Made by a program: the position numbers and the translations under genes
Shown here: positions 25,000-33,619 of the stretch, in pieces
How positions within the stretch are numbered: position 1 is the first letter of the stretch
How the letters are laid out: the number at the start of each line of letters is the position of its first letter
Source: JAHIQC01 sp964565645
Lineage (GTDB): Bacteria; Actinomycetota; Coriobacteriia; Anaerosomatales; JAHIQC01
Length of the DNA stretch: 35,900 nucleotides
Reading direction: 5' to 3'
Assembly: GCA_964565645.1 (NCBI GenBank)
Contig: CAZMFQ010000017.1
Coordinates: forward strand, 1 to 35,900
The notes under the pieces: generated by a model
The model's input: the letters and a program-made list of their open reading frames with translations, nothing else
Told to the model about the DNA's origin: nothing
Database searches by the model: none

Positions 25000-25848
25000 G
25001 TGGCCACCCGGATAGGCTTCACGATCGTCGACGTGTTCACCGACACGCCGTTCGAGGGCAACCAGCTCGGCGTGTTCACCGATGCGCGGGGCCTCAGCGC
25101 CGTGCAGATGCAGGAACTCGCCCGCGAACTGCGCTTCTCGGAGTGCGCGTTCGTGCTCCCGCCCGAGGCGGGCGGCCATGCCAGGGTCAGGATCTTCACC
25201 CCCGCCGAGGAACTGCCGTTCGCCGGCCACCCTGTGCTGGGCACCGCGTTCGTGCTCGCCGCGCCGATGCAGCTCGGCATCATCAACCTCGAGACCGGCA
25301 GCGGCATCGTGCCCGTCAGGCTCGAGCGCGAGGGTGCGGGCATCAGCTTCGGCCGGATGTCCCAGCCGCTGCCCGCCTTCGGTCCCTACGACCGGGTCGG
25401 CGGGCTCCTCATGTCGCTCGGCGTGAAGCGATCGGTGCTGCCGGTGGAGACCTACGACAACGGTCCTCGGCATGTGTTCGTCACGCTCTCACGGCCCGAG
25501 GAGGTCGCGGCGCTCTCGCCGGACATGGTGCGGCTCGCCGCCGTCGCCGGCGATGCGTGCGTGAGCTGCTTCGCGCAGGACGGCCTGAAGGTCAAGACGC
25601 GGATGTTCGCGCCGGGCATGGGCGTGGACGAGGACCCTGCCACGGGAAGCGCAGCCGGCCCCATCGCGTTGCACCTCGCCCGGCACGGCGCGATCGAGTG
25701 GGGCGCCGAGATCCAGATCACCCAGGGCGAGGAGATCGGCCGGCCCTCAAAGCTCGTCGCGTGTGCCGACGGCGGCCCCGACAAGGCGGAGTCCATCGAG
25801 GTCGGCGGGTGCGCGCGCGTCGTGGCGCGCGGCGAGTTCGTCGTCTAG
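25000..25848 (+). CDS. PhzF-family isomerase
   Basis: A 282-aa enzyme of the PhzF / diaminopimelate-epimerase fold. Signature motifs are FTDTPFEGNQLGVF near the start, catalytic Glu48 in RFSECAFV, FAGHPVLGTAFVLA, and the DEDPATGSAAGPIALHL loop of the second domain. PhzF itself isomerises a phenazine precursor, but most genomic members have unknown substrates, and no phenazine genes are nearby. GTG 25000 has GGGGAGG about 6 bases upstream and a TATAAT box before it. Its stop shares the palindromic CTAG (25845-25848) with the stop of the convergent AzlD gene. Family confidence is high; function is open. Confidence 0.9.
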   Translation: MATRIGFTIVDVFTDTPFEGNQLGVFTDARGLSAVQMQELARELRFSECAFVLPPEAGGHARVRIFTPAEELPFAGHPVLGTAFVLAAPMQLGIINLETGSGIVPVRLEREGAGISFGRMSQPLPAFGPYDRVGGLLMSLGVKRSVLPVETYDNGPRHVFVTLSRPEEVAALSPDMVRLAAVAGDACVSCFAQDGLKVKTRMFAPGMGVDEDPATGSAAGPIALHLARHGAIEWGAEIQITQGEEIGRPSKLVACADGGPDKAESIEVGGCARVVARGEFVV

Positions 25849-26174
25849 CCGAGGAGCGCTTGCGCGGCCCACAGCGCGGCCATCCCGGCCGCGAGCGTGA
25901 GGACCACGTTGCGGCTGCGGGCGGCGACAAGGAGCGCGACGCCGGCCGCGAGCAGGCGGGGCGCCGCGAACGTGTAGACCCCGTCGACCTTGAGGTAGAG
26001 CGCTCCCGGCACGACGAGCGCGGTGAGCGCCGCGACCGGCACGTAGCGCAACAGCCGCTCCGACCATGCCGGCAGGGTCACGTGCCCGTGCAGCATGATC
26101 GGCAGCGCGCGCATCGTCCACGTGCCCACAGCGAGCACCACGATGATCAGCCAGAACGTCGCTGTCGCGCTCAC
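25845..26174 (-). CDS. azlD: AzlD-family branched-chain amino acid transport protein, small subunit
   Basis: A 109-aa membrane protein with about four helices. TFWLIIVVLAVGTWTMRALP is the usual AzlD beginning, followed by LRYVPVAALTALVVPGALYL and VALLVAARSRNVVLTLAAGM. AzlCD-type pairs export branched-chain amino acids or their analogues. GTG 26174 overlaps the AzlC stop as GTGA and gives the family's normal length of about 100-110 aa; the frame remains open further upstream, but that part is antisense to nothing and overlaps AzlC. Its stop falls in the same CTAG as the stop of the PhzF-like gene. Confidence 0.88.
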   Translation of the reverse strand: MSATATFWLIIVVLAVGTWTMRALPIMLHGHVTLPAWSERLLRYVPVAALTALVVPGALYLKVDGVYTFAAPRLLAAGVALLVAARSRNVVLTLAAGMAALWAAQALLG

Positions 26175-26866
26175 GACGTCTGCTCCTGTGCGGGGTGGCG
26201 CAACGCGCCCCAGAGCATCCCTGAGAACATCGCGGCGAGCAGTCCGGTCTGCATGGGGAGCAGCGGCACGAGTACCGCGGCGGCGATGGCGGTGATCCCG
26301 CAGACCTCGAGCGAGATGCGGTCCTTGAGCGCCGGGACGAGCATGGCCAGAAACACGAGCGGTACCGCGAAGTCGAGGCCCCACGAGGCGGGGATGAAGG
26401 GTCCCAGGAGGGCGCCGGCGATCGTCGAGAGCTGCCAGGTGCCCGCCAGAGCGAGCCATGCGCCGATGTAGTACGGCACGGGGTCGACGTCCTCACGCTC
26501 GCGCCCGCGGGTCATGGTCATCGCGTAGTTCTGGTCGACGAGCATGTGGCCGAGGAGGGGACGCAGTCGTGCCGAGGCGCTCTCGAGCACCGGCGCGATC
26601 GAGATGCTGTAGATGAACATCCGCGCATTGACCACGAGCGCGGTGCCGAGGATGACGAACAGGGGAGCGCCCTCTATATAGAGCGACGTGGCGGCGATCT
26701 GCGAGGCGCCCGCGTTCACGAACAGCGACATGCCGATGGCCTCGAGCATCCCGAACCCAGCGCTGATGACCTGCGCCCCCGCCACGAGCCCGAACGGCAC
26801 GATGCCGAGCAGGATGGGCGCGACGTCGCGCGCTCCCGCTGACATGCTGTGGCCGCGCAGGGACAT
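26171..26866 (-). CDS. azlC: AzlC-family branched-chain amino acid permease, large subunit
   Basis: A 231-aa inner-membrane protein of the AzlC/YgaZ family with about five or six helices. Characteristic parts are LLGIVPFGLVAGAQVISAGF, FVNAGASQIAATSLY, ALVVNARMFIYSISIAPVL, MLVDQNYAMTM and FLAMLVPALKDR. It should form the large subunit of a branched-chain amino acid exporter with the overlapping AzlD. ATG 26866 has GGGAGAGG upstream and leaves a short SLRGHSMSAGARDVAP lead before helix 1. The frame stays open to 26944, but those residues are Cys/His/Arg-rich and unlike the family. Confidence 0.9.
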   Translation of the reverse strand: MSLRGHSMSAGARDVAPILLGIVPFGLVAGAQVISAGFGMLEAIGMSLFVNAGASQIAATSLYIEGAPLFVILGTALVVNARMFIYSISIAPVLESASARLRPLLGHMLVDQNYAMTMTRGREREDVDPVPYYIGAWLALAGTWQLSTIAGALLGPFIPASWGLDFAVPLVFLAMLVPALKDRISLEVCGITAIAAAVLVPLLPMQTGLLAAMFSGMLWGALRHPAQEQTS

Positions 26867-26964
26867 GGGCCTCTCCCGGTCGTGCACTCCGGCATCGGTG
26901 GTGGAGAAGCGATGGTAGCACGCGGGATGGCGCACATAGCGCATGCGTCGGGTGCGGAACGAAA

Positions 26965-26986
26965 GCGGGCCCCCGAAGGGGCCCGC
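26965..26986 (-). terminator. Intrinsic terminator of the efflux operon
   Basis: GCGGGCCCC and GGGGCCCGC form a perfect 9-bp stem. On the minus strand the loop is TTCG (a stable UUCG tetraloop) and TTTCGTT follows. It lies 30 bases past the stop of the small secreted protein. Confidence 0.8.
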
Positions 26987-27015
26987 ATCGGGACGGCGTG
27001 AGCGGTACCGCGGTG

Positions 27016-27498
27016 CTACTTCTCGACCACTATGGCCGTGGCGTTGGTGACCCCGTCGGCAGCGGGCTCGGCGATCACGAGCACCTTGGAGCCGGCCGCG
27101 AGGTCGGCCGCGCCCTTCTCGTACGCGATCGTCGTGTCCGCATCGTAGTAGAAGGTCTGCGACCCGTTCTGGAGCTTGACCGTGATCGTGTCGGTGGTCA
27201 TCTCCAGGACCTCGCCGGACAACTGACCGCCGCGCGCCGGTCCGCCGGGGGCCGCTCCACCCATCTTCTCCTGGAAGAACGCCTGGCGCTCCTCCTCGGT
27301 CATGGACTCGATCTCGGCCCGCTCCTCGTCGGTCAGGTCGGCCATGGGGCCGCCCGAGCCGCCGGGGCCGCCTGCGGCGAACGCGCCAGGTCCCGCAGCG
27401 CTCGGTGCGCCGGCTCCCGAGCGTCCCAGAAGCATGCCGCCTCCGAACGCCGCCGCGGCGAATACGATCACCGCGACTATGATGCCTATCCTCTTCAT
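27016..27498 (-). CDS. Small exported protein of the efflux operon (DUF5666-like)
   Basis: A 160-aa protein with an uncleaved anchor or signal peptide (MKRIGIIVAVIVFAAAAFGG), a Gly/Ala/Pro-rich stretch, and an acidic helix (LTDEERAEIESMTEEERQAF). The C-terminal beta domain (about residues 90-160: LSGEVLEMTTDTITVKLQNG, then FYYDADTTIAY, then LAAGSKVLVIAEP) has the look of DUF5666-type OB-like domains. ATG 27498 has a clear AGGAGA site. It lies 49 bases after the permease gene and before the operon's terminator, so it is probably co-transcribed with the efflux pump. It might assist cargo or sense envelope state; no function is established. Confidence 0.75.
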   Translation of the reverse strand: MKRIGIIVAVIVFAAAAFGGGMLLGRSGAGAPSAAGPGAFAAGGPGGSGGPMADLTDEERAEIESMTEEERQAFFQEKMGGAAPGGPARGGQLSGEVLEMTTDTITVKLQNGSQTFYYDADTTIAYEKGAADLAAGSKVLVIAEPAADGVTNATAIVVEK

Positions 27499-27547
27499 GA
27501 TGTTCTCCTGTCCGTGTGCCGGGGGGCTCGCACGAGGCGAGACATGG

Positions 27548-28771
27548 TCACTGGTATCTCAACGCCTCGATGGGGCTCATCTGAGCGGCCCGTCGGGCGG
27601 GGTAGTAGCCGAACACGACGCCTATGAACGCGCAGACACCGGCGGCGAGCAGGATCGCGTTGACCGAGACGACCGCGGACATCGAGAGGAGCTGCGCTGC
27701 CACGAGCGCGATCACCCAGCCCACGAGGATGCCGAGCGCGCCGCCGATGAGTGTGAGCATCACCGACTCGGCCAGGAACTGGAGCGAGATCACGTCGTCG
27801 TCGGCGCCGATGGCCTTGCGCAGGCCGATCTCGCGGGTGCGCTCGGTCACGGTGGTGAGCATCATGTTCATGATGCCGATGCCCCCCACGAGCAGCGATA
27901 TGCCCGCGATCGCGGCGAGCAGGGCCGTGAACGTCCCGGTGACCGTGGAGATCGTGTCGAGCATGTCGGTCATGTTCTGGATCCGGAAGTCCGCGAGCGT
28001 CGAATCGCTGATGCCGTGTCGCTCGAGCAGCAGCGCGTCCACGGAGTCCTCGGCGGCCGTCATCTGAGACTCGTCGCTCACCGTGATCGTGATGCTCGAG
28101 AGGTAGTCGTTGCCGGTCACGTAGCGCTGGAGCGTGGTGAGCGGGATGATCGCCGAGGAGTCGACGTTGGTGAAGCCGGAGGTGCCCTTCTCGTCGAGCA
28201 CGCCGATGACGGTGAGCAGCATGTCGCCCACGCGCACCCGTTCGCCGGTGGGATCGACGTCGGTCCCGTAGAGGTCCTCGGCCAGCGTGTAGCCGAGCAC
28301 GATGACCTGCGAGCCTGCGACGTCGTCGCGGTCCGAGATGAACGCGCCGTACTTGTTGGCGAGGTTCTTGACCTCCTGGTAGGCCGGCGTCACGCCGAGG
28401 ATCGAGGCGCTCGCGTTGGTGTCTCCCGCGACCACCTGGCCCTGGCCTGAGGCCGAGGGCGCCACACCGCTCACGAGCGGCAGCTCGGTGAGCGCCTCCG
28501 CGTCTTCTCGGGTGAGGGACTGGACATCGCTGCCGGGGCCGCGCATGCCGCCGCCGGTCTGGCCGGGCGTGGCGGGCGAGACCGTGAGGATGTTGGAGCC
28601 GGCGGCCGTCACACTGTCCTCGATGCTCTTCTGGGCGCCGGCGCCGATCCCGAGCATCGCGATGACCGATGCGATGCCCACGATGATGCCCAGGATCGTC
28701 AGGCTCGAGCGCACCTTGTTCGAGGTGAGCGAGTGCAGCGTCTCCGCAAAGAGGTCCGCGATGCGCATCAC
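27548..28771 (-). CDS. MacB/FtsX-type ABC permease
   Basis: A 407-aa permease. Helix 1 lies in SLTSNKVRSSLTILGIIVGIASVIAML (about residues 15-42). A MacB-type periplasmic domain follows (about 45-275: SNILTVSP, GVTPAYQEVKNLANKYG, TITVSDESQMTAAED). Three helices come at about 283-400, with GIGIMNMMLTTVTERTREIG and LRKAIGADDDVI typical of the family, and the protein ends RRAAQMSPIEALRYQ. It works with the overlapping ATPase and the adaptor upstream as a tripartite-like exporter. GTG 28771 overlaps the ATPase stop by GTGA; the directly following ATG 28768 is equally possible. Confidence 0.92.
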   Translation of the reverse strand: MMRIADLFAETLHSLTSNKVRSSLTILGIIVGIASVIAMLGIGAGAQKSIEDSVTAAGSNILTVSPATPGQTGGGMRGPGSDVQSLTREDAEALTELPLVSGVAPSASGQGQVVAGDTNASASILGVTPAYQEVKNLANKYGAFISDRDDVAGSQVIVLGYTLAEDLYGTDVDPTGERVRVGDMLLTVIGVLDEKGTSGFTNVDSSAIIPLTTLQRYVTGNDYLSSITITVSDESQMTAAEDSVDALLLERHGISDSTLADFRIQNMTDMLDTISTVTGTFTALLAAIAGISLLVGGIGIMNMMLTTVTERTREIGLRKAIGADDDVISLQFLAESVMLTLIGGALGILVGWVIALVAAQLLSMSAVVSVNAILLAAGVCAFIGVVFGYYPARRAAQMSPIEALRYQ

Positions 28772-29532
28772 GCGTCACCGCCCGGGAGGCTCTCCTGGGC
28801 AGACGCGTCGGCGCCCGTCGCGTCGTACTGGCGGATGGTCGCGTCACGCAACGCCGCGTCCTCGGCGATCAGCCCGTCCTGGATGCGCACGACGCGCCGC
28901 GCCTTGGCGGCGATGTCGGGTTCGTGGGTGATGAGCACGATCGTGCGCCCCTCGGCGTTCAGCCGCGCGAACAGCTCCATGACCGAGTCGCCCGTGGCGG
29001 TGTCGAGATTGCCGGTCGGTTCGTCGGCAAGGATCAGTGACGGGTCGTTGACGAGTGAGCGCGCGATGGCCACGCGCTGCATCTGGCCGCCGGAAAGCTC
29101 GTTGGAGCGGTGCGACCAGAGCTTGTCCTCGAGGCCCACTGAGCGCATCGCGGCCGCTGCGCGGTCCTCGCGCTCGTCGGCGGGCACGCGGGTGTAGAGC
29201 ATCGGCATGCAGACGTTGCGCATGACGGTCGCCCGCGGCAGGAGGTTGAACGCCTGGAACACGAAGCCGACCGTGGTGCGCCGGACCTCGGCGAGCTCGT
29301 GGGTGTCCATCTGCGCCACGTCGTGTCCCGAGAGGCGGTAGGTGCCTGATGTGGGCGTGTCGAGACAGCCGAGGATGTGCATCAGCGTCGACTTACCGGA
29401 GCCCGACGGGCCCATGATCGCCGCGAACTCGCCCTCGTCGATCGTGAGGGAGACCCCGCGCAGCGCGTGGGTCTCGGCTCCCGCGCCATCGTAGACCTTG
29501 TGCAGGTCACGGGCCTCGATGACCGCGCTCAC
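28768..29532 (-). CDS. MacB/LolD-type ABC ATPase
   Basis: A 254-aa ABC ATPase. Walker A is GPSGSGKST, followed by LMHILGCLDTPTSG; the Q-loop is VGFVFQAFNLLPRATV, the signature LSGGQMQR, Walker B LILADEPTGNLD, and the switch His is in LITHEPD. About thirty extra residues (DATIRQYDATGADASAQ) extend the C-terminus beyond the core. GTG 29532 overlaps the adaptor's stop by GTGA, and its own stop overlaps the permease start, so adaptor, ATPase and permease are translationally linked. Confidence 0.94.
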   Translation of the reverse strand: MSAVIEARDLHKVYDGAGAETHALRGVSLTIDEGEFAAIMGPSGSGKSTLMHILGCLDTPTSGTYRLSGHDVAQMDTHELAEVRRTTVGFVFQAFNLLPRATVMRNVCMPMLYTRVPADEREDRAAAAMRSVGLEDKLWSHRSNELSGGQMQRVAIARSLVNDPSLILADEPTGNLDTATGDSVMELFARLNAEGRTIVLITHEPDIAAKARRVVRIQDGLIAEDAALRDATIRQYDATGADASAQESLPGGDA

Positions 29533-30878
29533 TGCGGGCCTCCCGGTCCGCCGCCGGCACCGGGCATCATGAACCCGCCGCCCGAGCTTGAGCCGCTACT
29601 TGAGGAGCTCGACGAGCTCGTGGTCTGCGTGACGACGGTCTGGCCCTCGGACAGGCCCGAGACGATCTGGGTCTGCGTGCTGCTCGAGAGCCCCGTCTCG
29701 ACGGTGACCTCGGTGGGCGTCGTCGCGCCGTCTTCGAGAACGAGCACATAGGAGCTGCCGTCGCTGTTCGATTTGACCGCGGCGTTGCTCACGAGCAGCG
29801 TGTCTTTGGCGATCGCGGTCACGATGGTGGCCGAGGAGGACATCCCCGCACGCAGGGCCGGGTCCGCCACGTCGAGGGAGAGCGTCACGTCGTAGGTCAC
29901 CACGCCGGAGTTCACGGTGCCCTCCTCGGCGATCTCGATGACCTTGCCGGTCGCCGTGAGGTCGGGCAGGGCGTCAAACTCGATGTCCGCGCGCTGGCCG
30001 ACCTTGAGCGAAGGCAGGTCGACCTCGTTGACGGCCAGCACCAGCGCGAGCGGCTGCTCCGGTGCGATGACGATCGGTGCGCCACTCGAACTCGAGCTCG
30101 ACGCGGTGGTCGAGGTATTGCCGCCTGTGTTCGCGCCCGCCGAGGAGCTTGTCGCCGAGCCACCCGAGCTCGAGACGCTGTCGCCCACCTCGATCTCGAG
30201 CGTGTGGACCTTGCCCGAGACGGGCGATACGACGGCAAGATCGCCTTCGGCATCCTGCGCCTTGTCATAGGACAGGCTCGCGCTCGCGCGGTCGGCCTTG
30301 GCCGATGCGAGACCCGCCTCGGCGCTGCTGACGTCCGCCTCGGCGGCGTCGATGTCCGCCTGGGTCACGGTGCTGCTCTGCGTGGTCGTCGCGGTCGGCG
30401 CGCCGGTGGTCGCGGCCGAGGTGGAGACGCCTGTCGCGCTCACCTGGGCGGCGTAGCGGTCCTCAAGGTCCGCGAGCGTGTTCTCGGCTTTGACGAGCTG
30501 CGCCTCGGCCTGCGCGACGCTTTGCTGCGCGCGGCGGTACGACGCCAGCGCACTCGCCGTGTTCGCCTCGGCGTCGGTCGCGTCGAGCCGGAACAACACG
30601 GTCCCCGTGGTCACGATGTCCCCTTCGGCGACCGCTATGGATGCGACCGTGCCCGCCGTGTCCGGGTAGACGTCGGTCGTGTCGTCGAAAGCGAGGTTGC
30701 CGGTGCCTGAGACCGTGACCGAGAGCATCCCGGTCGTGGCCGTCTCGGTCTGGTAGGACTGCTCGGGCGTCGCCGCTTTGGAGCGGTTGAACGCCACGAA
30801 CGCCGCCGCAGCGACCGCTATCAGCACAGCCGCCGCGATCCATGCGCGGTAGCGTCTCCACCCTCGTGCTCGTGCCAT
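29529..30878 (-). CDS. MacA/HlyD-type periplasmic adaptor protein
   Basis: A 449-aa membrane-fusion/adaptor protein. One N-terminal helix (IAAAVLIAVAAAAFVAFN, about residues 14-31) anchors it. The first barrel-sandwich half (GTVASIAVAEGDIVTTGTVL) leads into a coiled-coil hairpin (about 105-215) split by a Thr/Ser/Ala-rich insert. The second half follows (VVSPVSGKVHTLEIEVGDSV), then a Ser/Gly-rich loop of about 30 residues, a beta-barrel part (LPSLKVGQRADIEFDALP) and a Ser/Gly-rich tail. The family links MacB-type transporters to the outer envelope; in a Gram-positive-like cell it would act at the wall. ATG 30878 follows GGAGGTGG. It is first in the efflux operon. Confidence 0.92.
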   Translation of the reverse strand: MARARGWRRYRAWIAAAVLIAVAAAAFVAFNRSKAATPEQSYQTETATTGMLSVTVSGTGNLAFDDTTDVYPDTAGTVASIAVAEGDIVTTGTVLFRLDATDAEANTASALASYRRAQQSVAQAEAQLVKAENTLADLEDRYAAQVSATGVSTSAATTGAPTATTTQSSTVTQADIDAAEADVSSAEAGLASAKADRASASLSYDKAQDAEGDLAVVSPVSGKVHTLEIEVGDSVSSSGGSATSSSAGANTGGNTSTTASSSSSSGAPIVIAPEQPLALVLAVNEVDLPSLKVGQRADIEFDALPDLTATGKVIEIAEEGTVNSGVVTYDVTLSLDVADPALRAGMSSSATIVTAIAKDTLLVSNAAVKSNSDGSSYVLVLEDGATTPTEVTVETGLSSSTQTQIVSGLSEGQTVVTQTTSSSSSSSSGSSSGGGFMMPGAGGGPGGPQ

Positions 30879-30889
30879 GATCCACCTCC

Positions 30890-30912
30890 GTTGGGATTTC
30901 CGTCATCCCAAC
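30890..30912 (-). promoter_or_regulatory. Inverted repeat just upstream of the adaptor's ribosome-binding site
   Basis: GTTGGGAT (30890-30897) and ATCCCAAC (30905-30912) are perfect 8-bp arms around a 7-base spacer. On the minus strand the repeat directly precedes GGAGGTGG and the adaptor start. It could be a binding site for the neighbouring NarL-type regulator or an mRNA hairpin controlling ribosome access. Confidence 0.45.
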
Positions 30913-31031
30913 ACTAGGCGTGCGGCACGGGCGCTTCGTCGTGCGTGAGTGGTGATTGCGCGTACGCCCAGCGGAGTACGCCGAAGAACGCGAGGCGGGC
31001 CGGGGGACCGGAGTGCGCGGGAGCGGTGCGG

Positions 31032-31706
31032 CTACTCGGCCGCAGGGCCCGGGACCACCAGGCCGCTCTCGTAGGCCATGACCACGAGCTGCGCGCGGTC
31101 GCGGGCGTGGAGTTTCATCATCACGCGCGATACGTGGGTCTTGGACGTCGCAGGGCTTATGAACAGCGCCGCGGCGATCTCGTCGTTGGAGAGCCCCTGG
31201 GCCACGAGCGTGAGGATCTCCCGCTCCCGTTCGGTGAGCGCGGAGAGGGCGTCGGGGTGCGCGCGGCGGATCTCCGGGCGGCTCGCGAACTCACGGATGA
31301 GCTTGCGTGTGATCGAGGGGGAGAGCAGAGCCTCTCCCGAGGCGACGACGCGTACGCCATCCACGAGCTGCTCGGGGTCGGTGTCTTTGAGCAGGAACCC
31401 GCTCGCGCCGACCCGCAACGCCTCGTAGACGTACTCGTCGGCGTCGAACGTGGTGAGCACGAGCACGCGCGGGGCGTTCTCCTCGGCGGACTCGAGTATG
31501 CGCCGTGTGGCCTCGAGCCCATCGACGCCCGGCATGCGGATGTCCATGAGGATCACGTCGGGAGTGAGCTCGGCCGTCATGCGCACCGCGGCCTCGCCGT
31601 CCTCGGCTTCACCGACCACCTCGATGTCGTGCGCCGCCTCGAGCAGGACGCGGAACCCGGCGCGCACGAGGGCCTGATCGTCGACGACCAGCACGCGGAT
31701 GCTCAT
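31032..31706 (-). CDS. NarL/LuxR-family response regulator
   Basis: A 224-aa two-component regulator. The receiver domain has the acidic pair in VVDDQALVRAG, phospho-acceptor Asp54 in VILMDIRMPGVDGL, Thr in LVLTTFDADEYV, and Lys in ASGFLLKDTDPEQL. The C-terminal LuxR-type HTH (LTEREREILTLVAQGLSNDE, then ISPATSKTHVSRVMMKL) is complete. Its start overlaps the kinase stop as ATGA, so kinase and regulator form a pair. The MacA/MacB operon lies 153 bases downstream on the same strand, which makes it the natural target, as in many comparable actinobacterial and firmicute loci. That target is inference. Confidence 0.95.
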   Translation of the reverse strand: MSIRVLVVDDQALVRAGFRVLLEAAHDIEVVGEAEDGEAAVRMTAELTPDVILMDIRMPGVDGLEATRRILESAEENAPRVLVLTTFDADEYVYEALRVGASGFLLKDTDPEQLVDGVRVVASGEALLSPSITRKLIREFASRPEIRRAHPDALSALTEREREILTLVAQGLSNDEIAAALFISPATSKTHVSRVMMKLHARDRAQLVVMAYESGLVVPGPAAE

Positions 31707-32929
31707 GATGCGCTCCTCTTGAGCGGGATGCTCGCCTCGACGCTCAGCCCGCCGCCCTCGGTGGGAAGGAGCGCGAACGACCCGGCGAGGGCCTCGACGC
31801 GCTCGCGCATGCCCTCGATCCCGTGTCCGCCTGCGGGGATGGGCGCGCGGTAGGCGCCGTTGTCGCGGACGCGCAGGTGCAGCGCGTCGGCACGCGCATC
31901 CACCACGACCTCCACGCGGGTCGCCTTGGCATGACGCACGACGTTGGTGAGCGCCTCCTGGATGATGCGGTACGCCGAGACCGAGGCGAACGCGGGCACC
32001 GAGGCCAGGTCGCCGACGGATCGGAACTCCACCTCAAGTCCGGCCTCGCGCAGAGGCTCGGTGAGTGCCTCGACGCGCGTGAGGTCGGCGGCGGGCGCGA
32101 GCGGCGCGTCGCCCTCTCCCGTGCGCAGCACGTCGAGCATCGAGCGCAGCTCGGCGAGCGCCTGCTTGGCCGTGGACCGTACGTGTTCGAGGGACTCGCC
32201 GGCGCGTGCCGGATCGGTCTCGAGCAGCGCCGAGGCCGCACCGGCCTGCACCGTCACGATCGAGAGCGAGTGCGCCACGATGTCGTGCACCTCGCGGGCG
32301 ATGCGGATGCGCTCCTCGTCCACGCGACGCAGCGCCTCTTCTTCGCGGGTGCGCTCGGCGTCGATCGCGCGCTGCTCCACCTCGGCGATGTAGCTGCGAC
32401 GGTTGCGTTCCGCCTCGCCCAGGAGCGCTGCCGCGGCGAGCATCACGAACGTGCTCACCGAATCGGCAACCCATCGGATGTCGCCGGAGACGGCACTCAC
32501 CGGGACCGCGAACACGATGCCTGCCACGAGCAGGCCGATGAGCCCCGTGCGCCTGCGCGCGGAGTGCGCGGCGAGCGTGTACAGGGCGATCATCGGGCCG
32601 AGGGTCACGAACGCGGGCGGCATCGGCAGCAGCTGGTAGGTCAGCGCGGCGGCGGCCGACAGCGACAGCGCGAGCCACGGCACCGAACGCCGGAACGCGA
32701 GCGGGAGGAACGCGGCCGCGGCGAGCGCGTAGGCAAAGAAGTCCGGCGACATCTCGCGCGCCTCGGGCCTGATGCGGATCACGTTCTCCATGCCGGGCGG
32801 CGGCTGACGCAGGCTCGTGATGGCGTAGATCTGCAGGCAGACCAGCGCCGCCAGTACGACGGCGGTCACGATGTCGACCCAGTGCGGGTCGAGCGCGGCG
32901 GTGCGTTCTCTGAGGCTGCGAGTGGTCAT
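31703..32929 (-). CDS. NarL/DesK-type sensor histidine kinase
   Basis: A 408-aa HisKA_3 kinase. About five helices fill residues 17-165 with only short outer loops, so it has no large extracellular sensor and probably detects membrane signals. A helical linker leads to the phospho-acceptor His in REVHDIVAHSLSIVTVQAG (about residue 216). The ATPase domain has ALTNVVRHAKATRVEV (N box) and VRDNG plus GGHGIEGMRERVEAL (G boxes). ATG 32929 is the first start, with no strong ribosome-binding site. It is translationally coupled to the regulator. Confidence 0.93.
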   Translation of the reverse strand: MTTRSLRERTAALDPHWVDIVTAVVLAALVCLQIYAITSLRQPPPGMENVIRIRPEAREMSPDFFAYALAAAAFLPLAFRRSVPWLALSLSAAAALTYQLLPMPPAFVTLGPMIALYTLAAHSARRRTGLIGLLVAGIVFAVPVSAVSGDIRWVADSVSTFVMLAAAALLGEAERNRRSYIAEVEQRAIDAERTREEEALRRVDEERIRIAREVHDIVAHSLSIVTVQAGAASALLETDPARAGESLEHVRSTAKQALAELRSMLDVLRTGEGDAPLAPAADLTRVEALTEPLREAGLEVEFRSVGDLASVPAFASVSAYRIIQEALTNVVRHAKATRVEVVVDARADALHLRVRDNGAYRAPIPAGGHGIEGMRERVEALAGSFALLPTEGGGLSVEASIPLKRSAS

Positions 32930-33013
32930 GCGCCCATCCTAGACGCTCCGAAGCCGCGCCGCACAGCGCCACGGGGAGTACGCGCGGGTGCTACCCGGGG
33001 TGTACGCGGGCGG

Positions 33014-33619
33014 CTAGGCGGGCAGCGGTCCGGTGTATCCGAGTCCGCGCAGCACGTGCGCCGTGAGCAGCCCGGTGCGCTCGAGGACCGTGTCGGGCTC
33101 GGTGAGGCTCATGTCGTACGCGGCCATGGCCGCGAGCACGAACCACGCGGCCAGACGCGGGTCCGGCGCCTCGAACACGCCCTCCTCGACCCCCTGGGCC
33201 ACGATGCTCTCGACGATCGGCGTCATGCGGACCGCGTACGCGCTCCACATCCGGTCGTGCACCTCGCGGTTCTCGGGCCGGTGGAACATGCGGCTCATCT
33301 CGATCTCGTGGGGCTCGTCGGTCTTGTCCACGAGCGCATCGCGCAACACCATCAGCTTGTCCATCGCGGACAGCCCGGGGCGCGCGATCGCCGCCTCGAT
33401 GGTCTGGACCGCGTCGTCGATGGCCGCGAGCATCGCCGCGTTGACGATGTCGTTCTTGGTCTCGAAGTACAGGTAGAACGTGCCCTGCGCGACGCCGGCC
33501 CGTTTCACGATCTCACTGACGGGCGCGTCCTCGACCCCTCGCTCGGCAAAGACCTCGAGAGCGGCGGCGATCAGCTGCGCGCGCCGCTCCTCGGCGGACC
33601 TGTGGCGTGCGGCGGTCAC
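33014..33619 (-). CDS. TetR-family transcriptional regulator
   Basis: A 201-aa regulator. The N-terminal HTH (RRAQLIAAALEVFAERGVED, then SEIVKRAGVAQGTFYLYFETK) is classical TetR; the rest is an all-helical ligand-binding domain. GTG 33619 overlaps the ATPase stop by GTGA, making it the third gene of a permease-ATPase-TetR operon. The perfect palindrome at 35517-35533, just after the operon's -10 box, is the obvious operator, so the gene probably represses its own operon until a substrate of the transporter binds. The ligand is unknown. Confidence 0.93.
   Translation of the reverse strand: MTAARHRSAEERRAQLIAAALEVFAERGVEDAPVSEIVKRAGVAQGTFYLYFETKNDIVNAAMLAAIDDAVQTIEAAIARPGLSAMDKLMVLRDALVDKTDEPHEIEMSRMFHRPENREVHDRMWSAYAVRMTPIVESIVAQGVEEGVFEAPDPRLAAWFVLAAMAAYDMSLTEPDTVLERTGLLTAHVLRGLGYTGPLPA

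Noticed and set aside
32930..33013. Possible terminator of the TetR operon
   Set aside because: The short GGGT/ACCC pairing and repeated GTACGC elements do not form a stable extended stem followed by T residues.
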